Origin: Paracoccaceae bacterium | Lineage (GTDB): Bacteria > Pseudomonadota > Alphaproteobacteria > Rhodobacterales > Rhodobacteraceae | Reading direction: 5' to 3' | Length of the DNA: 7,355 nt | Assembly: GCA_009920225.1 (NCBI GenBank) | Contig: RGAJ01000081.1 | Span: 1-7,355 of the forward strand | Shown: positions 1 to 5,840 of the stretch, piece after piece | How positions within the stretch are numbered: position 1 is the stretch's first letter | Layout: each line of letters begins with the position of its first letter | Made by a program: the position numbers and the translations under genes | The notes under the pieces: generated by a model | What the model saw: only the letters and a program-made list of their open reading frames with translations | Database searches by the model: none | What the model was told of the DNA's origin: nothing

Positions 1-25
1 ACACAAGTATAAAAAACAGATTTAG

Positions 26-32
26 TGAGGAA
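26..32 (+). promoter_or_regulatory. Ribosome binding site of the dehydrogenase
   Basis: A purine-rich GTGAGGA lies about six bases ahead of the ATG at 38 and is a good match to the anti-Shine-Dalgarno sequence. It settles the start of the dehydrogenase. Confidence 0.7.
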
Positions 33-37
33 TTTCG

Positions 38-910
38 ATGGCAAAAGTTGCTTTTTTGGGATTGGGCGTCATGGGCTATCCGATGGCAGGGCACTTAAAA
101 GCCGCAGGGCATGATGTCACGGTGTATAATCGTACAACGGCGAAATTGGAAAAATGGGCAGAGCAATATGGTGGCTCCTATGCGACAACCCCGCGTGAGG
201 CGGCGAAGGGTGCTGATTTTGTGATGGCCTGCGTGGGCAATGATGATGATTTGCGCTCTGTCACACTTGGCGATGACGGTGCCTTTGCGGGAATGTCAGG
301 GGGGGCGATATTCGTGGATCACACGACCGTTTCCGCCAAAGTGACCGATGAATTATATGCGGCGGCCAAGGCGATGGGCCTGTCCTTTGTGGATGCCCCC
401 ATTTCGGGTGGTCAGGCGGGCGCGGAAAACGGTGTCTTGTCGATCATGTGCGGCGGTGATCAGGCAGCGTTTGACGCGGCTGAACCTATGATGGATGCCT
501 ATTCGCGCATTTGCCGTCGGATTGGCGACAGCGGGGCAGGTCAGAAAACCAAGATGTGTAACCAGATCGCCATCGCTGGTTTGGTGCAAGGATTGTCCGA
601 AGCATTGCATTTTGCGGAAAAAGCGGGTCTTGACGGTGCCGCGGTGGTCGAGGTGATCAGCCAAGGTGCGGCAGGAAGCTGGCAGATGTCAAACCGCTAT
701 ACCACAATGTTGGCAGATCATTTCGAACATGGCTTTGCCGTCGATTGGATGCGCAAGGATCTGGGCATATGTCTGGATGCAGCCGATGAAAATGGCGCAA
801 GCTTGCCCGTGACCGCTTTGGTCGATCAGTTCTACAAAGATGTGCAAAAGATGGGCGGTGGGCGTTGGGATACATCCAGCTTGTTTAAGCGCCTGCGCGC
901 AATGAATTGA
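38..910 (+). CDS. NAD(P)-dependent beta-hydroxyacid dehydrogenase, 3-hydroxyisobutyrate dehydrogenase family
   Basis: Soluble oxidoreductase of the 3-hydroxyisobutyrate / tartronate semialdehyde reductase / GLYR1 family, which interconverts beta-hydroxyacids (or short semialdehydes) and their oxidised forms with NAD(P). Seen in the sequence: an N-terminal Rossmann motif GLGVMG (residues 8-13) followed by PMA; the substrate-binding stretch DAPISGG (119-125); and the catalytic signature GAGQKTKMCNQ, in which Lys172 is the expected catalytic lysine and Asn175 its partner. The second strand ends in NRTTAK (residues 31-36); an Arg here usually points to NADP(H) rather than NAD, which is inference. 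The length of 290 residues is normal for the family. The ATG is preceded by GTGAGGA at a suitable distance, which supports this start. A hairpin terminator follows directly, so the gene appears to end its transcript. The exact substrate cannot be told from sequence; 3-hydroxyisobutyrate, tartronate semialdehyde and succinic semialdehyde are all possible. Confidence 0.93.
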   Translation: MAKVAFLGLGVMGYPMAGHLKAAGHDVTVYNRTTAKLEKWAEQYGGSYATTPREAAKGADFVMACVGNDDDLRSVTLGDDGAFAGMSGGAIFVDHTTVSAKVTDELYAAAKAMGLSFVDAPISGGQAGAENGVLSIMCGGDQAAFDAAEPMMDAYSRICRRIGDSGAGQKTKMCNQIAIAGLVQGLSEALHFAEKAGLDGAAVVEVISQGAAGSWQMSNRYTTMLADHFEHGFAVDWMRKDLGICLDAADENGASLPVTALVDQFYKDVQKMGGGRWDTSSLFKRLRAMN

Positions 911-918
911 CTTTTTTC

Positions 919-961
919 GGCCAAATGCGTGTCATATGCGCATTTGGCCATTGTATTTTTT
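919..961 (+). terminator. Intrinsic terminator after the dehydrogenase gene
   Basis: A perfect 11-bp inverted repeat (GGCCAAATGCG at 919-929 and CGCATTTGGCC at 939-949) with a 9-base loop is followed by the T-rich tract TTGTATTTTTT (951-961). It starts nine bases after the stop codon. The stem is only moderately GC-rich and the T tract is interrupted, but the position and perfect pairing make a terminator the best reading. It separates the dehydrogenase transcript from rne. Confidence 0.8.
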
Positions 962-1043
962 CCAAAATTGACATTAAGGTGACCCTAAGGCCGTTCGTTT
1001 AGTACGAATTTCGCCAACAAGTTTCGCTGTTCCTCACATCTGC

Positions 1044-1063
1044 CAGAATATTCTGACGTCAGA
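1044..1063. repeat. Two overlapping perfect palindromes
   Basis: CAGAATATTCTG (1044-1055) and TCTGACGTCAGA (1052-1063) are each perfect 12-base palindromes and share TCTG. A further TCTG at 1039-1042 precedes them, so TCTG and CAGA arms alternate four times within 25 bases. This could be a protein-binding site for a dimeric regulator near the rne promoter, or a small alternative RNA fold. The sequence does not decide which. Confidence 0.55.
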
Positions 1064-1100
1064 GGCTCAGATTGATTGGACCAATTTTGGTCAGACATTC

Positions 1101-1124
1101 ACCCGAACCGCCGGTGCGGAGGGT
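1101..1124 (+). other. Two-tier hairpin in the rne leader
   Basis: ACCC (1101-1104) can pair with GGGT (1121-1124), and inside it CCGC (1108-1111) pairs with GCGG (1116-1119) around a CGGT loop, leaving an asymmetric internal loop of GAA opposite A. No T run follows, so it is not a terminator. It is a plausible structured RNA element of the leader. Confidence 0.45.
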
Positions 1125-1207
1125 CAATAAAACGTAGTCCGCCTGAGATTGGGCGTGATTGCATTAAAGGTAACGCGATGACGCGCACGAGGCTATTACA
1201 AGCAAGA

Positions 1208-1247
1208 GCAGAGGGTCGAAATGGCCCCATCTGCCGCGCGCCTCTGA
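1208..1247 (+). other. 8-codon mini-ORF with good ribosome binding site inside competing hairpins
   Basis: ATG at 1221 opens a short frame encoding MAPSAARL and ending at TGA 1245-1247. GAGGG (1211-1215) lies five bases ahead of the ATG, a better ribosome binding site than any before the rne start. The same bases can fold in two exclusive ways: GCAGAGGG (1208-1215) with CCC-A-TCTGC (1226-1234, one bulge), or CAGAGG (1209-1214) with CCTCTG (1241-1246). Both 3' arms lie within the mini-ORF. Such an arrangement could couple ribosome occupancy to leader folding, but short frames like this also occur by chance. Confidence 0.3.
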
Positions 1248-1314
1248 TCGCCCCAACAAATCCACGTATCTCACCCCTTGCTTTGAATGGGCCATGGGTT
1301 CGCAGTGCGTGTAA

Positions 1315-4173
1315 ATGGACAACATGGTTAAGAAAATGCTTATCGACGCCACCCACGCCGAGGAAACTCGCGTGGTTGTGGTTGATGGAAACAAAGTCGA
1401 GGAATTCGATTTTGAATCCGAAAATAAACGCCAACTCGCAGGCAATATCTATCTAGCAAAAGTCACACGGGTTGAACCTTCGCTTCAGGCCGCTTTTGTT
1501 GATTACGGTGGAAATCGTCACGGATTCTTGGCGTTCTCTGAAATCCATCCTGATTATTATCAGATCCCTGTCGCCGACCGCGAAGCCTTGATGGCCGAAG
1601 AACGTGCGTTCGACGAACAGCAGCGCGACGAAGAAGACCGAGAAGAACAGCCGAAAAAAGGCCGTTCACGTCGCAGTCGCAGCCGTGGGCGCGTGCGGTC
1701 CAAACAAACGACCGATGCCGTAACCGCGGTTGAACGCGATTTGACCGGCATGGAAACCATCGATCTTGACGATGATGCCCAAGCGCAGACAATTGCCGCA
1801 ACGGTGCAAAGCGATGATTTGGTTGTGTCCAGCGATGTGATCGAATCAGACGCTGATACTGCGGCGGATGCCGCAGATGCCCACGAACACGTCGACCCTG
1901 CGCAGGATGAACACCGTGCTGCGGACGACGAAGACGGCGCAACAGACGAGGCGCCTGAGGCCGAGACATCGGACGAGGACGATCATCACCATGACGCCTA
2001 TGACAAAGATGATGCAGAGGCTGACGAAGACGATGCCATCAACGACGAAATCGAAAATATTTCTGACGATGATGACGCGTTGGATCTGCGTCCCAAGCGC
2101 GCGCCACGTCCACGCCGGTACAAAATTCAAGAAGTGATCAAAGTGCGCCAAATTATGTTGGTGCAGGTGGTCAAAGAAGAACGCGGAAACAAAGGCGCAG
2201 CACTGACAACCTATTTGTCATTGGCGGGTCGCTACTGTGTCTTGATGCCGAATACCGCACGCGGTGGCGGGATCAGCCGCAAGATCACAAATGCCGTTGA
2301 TCGCAAGAAAATCAAAGAAATCGCAAATAGCATTGATGTACCACAAGGCGCAGGTTTGATTGTGCGCACCGCCGGTGCAAAACGGACAAAAACTGAAATC
2401 AAACGCGATTACGAATATCTTCAACGGATGTGGGAACAAATCCGCGAATTGACGTTGAAATCAATCGCGCCTGCGAAAATCTATGAAGAGGGTGATTTGA
2501 TCAAGCGCTCGATCCGCGATTTGTACAATCGTGATATCGACGAGGTTTTGGTCGAAGGCGAACGCGGATACCGCAACGCCAAAGATTTCATGAAAATGAT
2601 CATGCCAAGCCACGCGAAAAACGTGAAGCATTATCAAGATCAACTGCCGTTGTTTGCACGCTTTCAGGTCGAAAGCTATCTGTCATCAATGTTCAACCCC
2701 GTTGTTCAATTGAAATCAGGCGGGTACCTTGTAATCGGTGTGACCGAAGCATTGGTTGCGGTTGACGTGAACTCGGGTCGGGCGACCAAAGAAGGCTCGA
2801 TCGAAGAAACAGCGCTCAAAACCAACCTAGAAGCCGCCGAAGAAGTCGCGCGCCAATTGCGTCTGCGTGATTTGGCGGGTTTGATCGTGATCGATTTCAT
2901 CGACATGGACGAACGTCGCAATAATGCAGCAGTTGAAAAACGGTTGAAAGACAAGCTTAAAACCGATCGCGCCCGCATCCAAGTGGGCCGTATTTCGGGC
3001 TTTGGTCTGTTGGAAATGTCGCGTCAACGTCTGCGCCCTGGTATGATTGAGGCCACGACACAGCCATGTGCACATTGTCATGGCACGGGTTTGATCCGCT
3101 CAGACGATAACCTTGCGCTGTCGATCCTGCGTCAAATCGAAGAAGAAGGCGTGCGTCGTCGGTCGCGTGAAGTGTTGGTGAAATGTCCTGTCGGGATCGC
3201 CAACTACATCATGAACCAAAAACGTGACCACGTCACCAATATCGAATTGCGCTATGGTCTGTCGGTCCGCGTCGAAGGCGATCCGATGCTGATCAGTCCT
3301 GATTTCTCTCTTGAGAAGTTCAAGACCGCAACGCGGATCGTTCCCGAAGCTGTGGCACCTGTGATCAGTGCAGATGCGTCGTTGATGGATCAAATTGACG
3401 AAGACGTCGAGGACGAAATCGAAGAAGACATCATCGACGAAGTCGAAGAGGAAGAAGAGCGTAAGCCCAAGAAAAGGCGTCGGCGTCGGCGGCGGCGGAA
3501 GGGTCAGTCCTCTGACACAGATACTGCGACCGAAACTGATGCTGATAACGACGCAGATGTAGATGCAGATGCCGAGGCACAATCAGACAACGCTGGCGAT
3601 GCATCCCAAGATGCTCTAGACAGCGGTGCACAGGCCGAAGAAACACCTGCGCCTGCAGCAGATGCAAAGCCCAAGAAACGGTCGCGTTCGCGCAAGAAAC
3701 CCGTCGCAGCCCCCGTCGATCAAGACGTGGTAGAAAGCGTTGAGATTTCTGCCGACGAGATCATCGAGGACGAAGCGCCAAAACCAAAACGCACACGTGT
3801 ACGCAAGCCAAAGGCCGCTGCAGCAGACGCGGAAACTGTGGCCGAGGCAGCAAGCGTTGACGATGCTGCAAAGAAACCTGTGCGAAAACGTGCACCGCGG
3901 AAAACCAAAGCGCAAAAAGACGCCGAGATTGCAGCCGAGACGGAGACCGCGACAGAGACCGTAACAGAGCAGGCGTCAGAACCTGTAGCTGAGGCTGTTG
4001 CTGATCCCGTTCCCACAGAAGTTGCGCAATCCGCACCAGAACCAGTGGCAGAGGCTGCACCAGAACCAGTGGCAGAGGTCATTCCCGATCCCGTTCAACA
4101 GCCAGCGCCAAAGCCCAAAGCCGAAGACCCATCCAAGCCAAAGCGGCGCGGTTGGTGGTCACTTGGTAGATAA
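1315..4173 (+). CDS. rne: Ribonuclease E, alphaproteobacterial type with acidic S1 insertion and degradosome tail
   Basis: Endoribonuclease that cuts single-stranded AU-rich RNA in mRNA decay and rRNA/tRNA maturation and scaffolds the RNA degradosome. The catalytic half (about 1-680) starts with KKMLIDATHAEETRV and the first S1-domain half (to about residue 90). A highly acidic, partly Arg/Ser-rich insertion (about 90-265, with HHH at 224-226) follows, and S1 resumes at about 269. The 5'-sensor pair is Arg351-Thr352. DVNSG (Asp484, Asn486) and IVIDFIDM (Asp527) carry the magnesium-binding active site, matching E. coli Asp303, Asn305 and Asp346. CAHC (Cys585, Cys588) is the zinc-link. The tail (about 680-952) is disordered: an acidic run (about 691-715), eight arginines (721-728), Ala/Glu/Pro and Lys/Arg blocks, and a terminal RRGWWSLGR. 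The ending resembles the PNPase-binding GWW motif described for Caulobacter RNase E. The start at 1315 lacks a clear ribosome binding site; ATG 1324 (Met4) is an alternative that may fit relatives better. The long leader suggests autoregulation. Confidence 0.97.
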   Translation: MDNMVKKMLIDATHAEETRVVVVDGNKVEEFDFESENKRQLAGNIYLAKVTRVEPSLQAAFVDYGGNRHGFLAFSEIHPDYYQIPVADREALMAEERAFDEQQRDEEDREEQPKKGRSRRSRSRGRVRSKQTTDAVTAVERDLTGMETIDLDDDAQAQTIAATVQSDDLVVSSDVIESDADTAADAADAHEHVDPAQDEHRAADDEDGATDEAPEAETSDEDDHHHDAYDKDDAEADEDDAINDEIENISDDDDALDLRPKRAPRPRRYKIQEVIKVRQIMLVQVVKEERGNKGAALTTYLSLAGRYCVLMPNTARGGGISRKITNAVDRKKIKEIANSIDVPQGAGLIVRTAGAKRTKTEIKRDYEYLQRMWEQIRELTLKSIAPAKIYEEGDLIKRSIRDLYNRDIDEVLVEGERGYRNAKDFMKMIMPSHAKNVKHYQDQLPLFARFQVESYLSSMFNPVVQLKSGGYLVIGVTEALVAVDVNSGRATKEGSIEETALKTNLEAAEEVARQLRLRDLAGLIVIDFIDMDERRNNAAVEKRLKDKLKTDRARIQVGRISGFGLLEMSRQRLRPGMIEATTQPCAHCHGTGLIRSDDNLALSILRQIEEEGVRRRSREVLVKCPVGIANYIMNQKRDHVTNIELRYGLSVRVEGDPMLISPDFSLEKFKTATRIVPEAVAPVISADASLMDQIDEDVEDEIEEDIIDEVEEEEERKPKKRRRRRRRRKGQSSDTDTATETDADNDADVDADAEAQSDNAGDASQDALDSGAQAEETPAPAADAKPKKRSRSRKKPVAAPVDQDVVESVEISADEIIEDEAPKPKRTRVRKPKAAAADAETVAEAASVDDAAKKPVRKRAPRKTKAQKDAEIAAETETATETVTEQASEPVAEAVADPVPTEVAQSAPEPVAEAAPEPVAEVIPDPVQQPAPKPKAEDPSKPKRRGWWSLGR
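4033..4080 (+). repeat. Tandem 24-base repeat in the rne tail
   Basis: Two adjacent 24-base units (4033-4056 and 4057-4080) are identical over the first 22 bases and encode APEPVAEA then APEPVAEV (residues 907-922 of RNase E). The near identity at synonymous positions points to a recent in-frame duplication in the disordered Pro/Glu/Ala-rich linker just ahead of the terminal GWW motif. Confidence 0.85.
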
Positions 4174-4179
4174 GAAAAT

Positions 4180-4204
4180 GCCCCGCTCATGCGGGGCTTT
4201 TTTT
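4180..4204. terminator. Intrinsic terminator between rne and the convergent tusA-like gene, probably bidirectional
   Basis: GCCCCGC (4180-4186) and GCGGGGC (4191-4197) form a perfect 7-bp GC-rich stem with a TCAT loop, followed by seven T residues (4198-4204). It begins seven bases after the rne stop. Upstream is the A-rich AAGAAAAT, which reads as a T-rich tract on the other strand, so the same hairpin can serve the leftward tusA-like transcript, which ends at 4234. Confidence 0.92.
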
Positions 4205-4233
4205 CGTCATCACACCTGATGTCCGTGGCCTGT

Positions 4234-4458
4234 TTATTTCGCCCGCAGAATATACAAGGTCGCCCCATCTTCGCGCGGGCGGCTTTCGATAAAATGATGA
4301 CCAGATTGTTGGCAAAAATGCGGGATGTCGATCACGGCCACCGGATCATTCGCCAAAATATGCACCTCATCGCCCGAAGCGGCAGCATTTAAGGCTTTGC
4401 GCGCCTTAAGCACGGGCAGGGGGCACAAAAGCCCAATGGCGTCGATTTCATGTATCAT
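4234..4458 (-). CDS. TusA/SirA-family sulfur carrier protein
   Basis: Small cytoplasmic protein of 74 residues, close to the usual length of about 75-80. The family hallmark CPxP is present as GLLCPLPVLKARKAL, with Cys12 as the persulfide-carrying cysteine, followed by a helix and a two-strand core (VHILANDP) typical of the TusA fold. Family members pass sulfur as a cysteine persulfide, for example towards tRNA 2-thiouridine or molybdenum-cofactor assembly. No TusBCD, TusE or cysteine desulfurase gene lies in the window, so the pathway is open. AGAGGAAAG about seven bases ahead of the ATG is a strong ribosome binding site. The gene converges on rne, with which it shares a terminator, and diverges from ccdA. 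It is not labelled tusA because standalone paralogues with other roles are common in this group. Confidence 0.9.
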   Translation of the reverse strand: MIHEIDAIGLLCPLPVLKARKALNAAASGDEVHILANDPVAVIDIPHFCQQSGHHFIESRPREDGATLYILRAK

Positions 4459-4550
4459 GTCTTTCCTCTATCGCTGTCATTGCGATCTGTCCACAAACTT
4501 GTGATCAATGGTCGCGTGACCTGTCTTAAAAAATGACTTAGAACAGCGGT
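4459..4550. promoter_or_regulatory. Divergent intergenic region between the tusA-like gene and ccdA
   Basis: The 92 bases between two head-to-head genes must hold both promoters unless one is read from further away. The only clear symmetry is CACAA-AC-TTGTG at 4492-4503, a possible operator in the middle of the region. No -35/-10 pair is convincing on either strand. The ribosome binding site of the leftward gene lies at 4461-4470; ccdA has only a weak one. Confidence 0.4.
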
Positions 4551-5300
4551 ATGTTTGGAATCGATATCTTTGACGCAGGGCTCTTACCTGCAATGATCGT
4601 GGCGCTTGCTGCAGGGCTTATTTCCTTTCTAAGCCCCTGTGTTTTGCCCATTGTACCCCCCTATCTTGCCTATATGAGCGGGGTGAATATTGCGGATCTG
4701 AATTCAGGCAAAGCGCGCGGGTCCGCCATTGGGCCGGCCATTTTCTTTGTCATGGGCCTGTCAACGGTGTTCTTGATTTTGGGCTTTGCGGCCTCGACGA
4801 TTGGGGCGCTGTTTTTAACCAATCAACAGGTGTTCAACACCGCCGCCGCGATCATCGTCATGATTTTCGGGGCACATTTTATTGGCATTTACCGTATCGG
4901 GTTTTTGGACCAAGAAAAACGTTTAGATGCGGGGGATCGCGGTGGGTCGGCCTTTGGGGCCTATATTCTGGGGCTTGCGTTTGCATTTGGCTGGACGCCC
5001 TGCATTGGCCCGCAATTGGGCGCGATCCTAAGCCTTGCCGCGTCCGAGGGATCGGTGCAGCGTGGCACGCTGCTCTTGGCGGTCTATGCATTGGGATTGG
5101 GCATTCCGTTCATCTTGGTCGCGGCGTTTTTGTCGCGCTTGGGCGGTGTGTTGGGGTGGATGAAACGCCACATGGAACAGATCGAAAAGGTGATGGGCCT
5201 GTTGCTTTGGACCATTGGATTGTTGATGTTGACTGGCGGATTTGCATCAATGTCGTTCTGGTTGTTAGAAAAATTCCCTGCATTGGGCAGCTTGGGCTAG
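4551..5300 (+). CDS. ccdA: Cytochrome c biogenesis protein CcdA (DsbD-type thiol-disulfide transporter)
   Basis: Inner-membrane protein that carries reducing equivalents from cytoplasmic thioredoxin to periplasmic thioredoxin-like proteins, keeping apocytochrome c cysteines reduced for haem attachment. The 249 residues fit the family and show six hydrophobic helices at roughly 12-40, 60-88, 95-115, 134-163, 171-198 and 213-234. The two transport cysteines are both present in their conserved proline settings: Cys30 in SPCVLPIVP and Cys151 in WTPCIGPQLG. Short charged loops (about 118-132 and 203-213) separate the helices. There is no thioredoxin domain, so this is the short CcdA form and not full DsbD. 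The ribosome binding site before ATG 4551 is weak (AGCGG). The next gene on the same strand starts about 50 bases downstream, so an operon is possible. No other ccm or cytochrome gene is in view. Confidence 0.95.
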   Translation: MFGIDIFDAGLLPAMIVALAAGLISFLSPCVLPIVPPYLAYMSGVNIADLNSGKARGSAIGPAIFFVMGLSTVFLILGFAASTIGALFLTNQQVFNTAAAIIVMIFGAHFIGIYRIGFLDQEKRLDAGDRGGSAFGAYILGLAFAFGWTPCIGPQLGAILSLAASEGSVQRGTLLLAVYALGLGIPFILVAAFLSRLGGVLGWMKRHMEQIEKVMGLLLWTIGLLMLTGGFASMSFWLLEKFPALGSLG

Positions 5301-5351
5301 CCATCGCCGTGAAATCCAGTGATAGTTTGTCAAACAGTAGATGGTGTTTTA

Positions 5352-5840
5352 ATGCGGGATCACACAACAGTCAATCGACGCAAGGTATTCTATATACCTG
5401 GGTTTGATCCATTCCCGCCGCGCAGGTATCGCGAATTATATCGCACTGAATCACAAAAACAGGCGGGCATCAGCGGCTATTCCATCACTCAATCCCCTTT
5501 GATGGGGGCCGAACGGTTTGGGTGGCAGGTTGTTGGGGACATAGATGGCGCGGTTTGCACCACGGATATTGAAGTGTTGGAGTGGTCTGATATCGTCAAA
5601 TCATCCATGTCAGACGGCATTGCCGCGACCTATGCGCAAATGATCCGCACGGCGTGGATCTATATATCAACGCGCACATTGTTTGATATTGTAAAACTGC
5701 GCAAGGGGCCGGTGATTGCGGCGCTTTATCCGGTTGGGTTTTGGTCTTGCAGGCTGTGTTTGCACTGTTATGTGCGTATGGTGCATTTCATGTGCTTTCG
5801 GCTGTGGCGGGTGTCTTTGCCTATCTCTCGATCATCGTGA
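5352..5840 (+). CDS. N-terminal frame of the split hydrolase-like gene
   Basis: This frame holds the genuine N-terminal part up to about 5735 (ending AALYPV). The last 34 or so codons up to the stop at 5840 are out-of-frame sequence, full of Cys, Arg and Trp. The ATG at 5352 is preferred over GTG 5319 because the recognisable region begins shortly after it; neither has a strong ribosome binding site. Confidence 0.6.
   Translation: MRDHTTVNRRKVFYIPGFDPFPPRRYRELYRTESQKQAGISGYSITQSPLMGAERFGWQVVGDIDGAVCTTDIEVLEWSDIVKSSMSDGIAATYAQMIRTAWIYISTRTLFDIVKLRKGPVIAALYPVGFWSCRLCLHCYVRMVHFMCFRLWRVSLPISRSS

Larger units (their letters stand above)
962..1314 (+). promoter_or_regulatory. Long gene-free region ahead of rne: probable promoter plus structured 5' leader
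   Basis: About 350 bases lie between the upstream terminator and the RNase E start with no convincing long gene. A perfect TTGACA hexamer sits at 968-973, but no clear -10 box lies 16-18 bases further on, so the promoter is only suggested. The rest is unusually rich in inverted repeats: overlapping palindromes at 1044-1063, GACCAA/TTGGTC at 1079-1092, a two-tier hairpin at 1101-1124 (ACCC/GGGT closing CCGC-CGGT-GCGG), and a hairpin at 1208-1234 with a competing pairing to 1241-1246. In E. coli, RNase E controls its own level by cutting a long, hairpin-bearing 5' untranslated region of its mRNA. A similar role here is inferred from position and folding potential, not shown. Confidence 0.5.

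Noticed and set aside
968..996. Full sigma-70 promoter starting at TTGACA 968-973
   Set aside because: The -35 hexamer is perfect, but no TATAAT-like -10 box lies 16-18 bases downstream, so only a possible half-promoter is mentioned in the leader entry.
1178..1456. Open frame starting at ATG 1178 with AAGG seven bases upstream, running into the start of rne
   Set aside because: It overlaps the rne coding region by about 140 bases in another frame, shows no recognisable domain, and its composition is that of a shadow frame. The upstream AAGG could be chance.
3100..4082. Several long open frames on the minus strand inside rne, rich in Ala/Ser/Val or Arg
   Set aside because: They mirror the low-complexity Asp/Glu/Ala/Lys codons of the RNase E tail read backwards. 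They have no domains and no ribosome binding sites, and the plus-strand gene is certain.
5295..5302. GGCTAGCC palindrome over the ccdA stop codon
   Set aside because: At eight bases it is common by chance, has no T run after it, and cannot form a useful hairpin without a loop.
5687..5745. Programmed -1 frameshifting in the hydrolase-like gene
   Set aside because: The shift window has no canonical slippery heptamer in the right frame, and the best junction at GGGTTTTGG would mispair both tRNAs. A one-base loss in the T run explains the data more simply.
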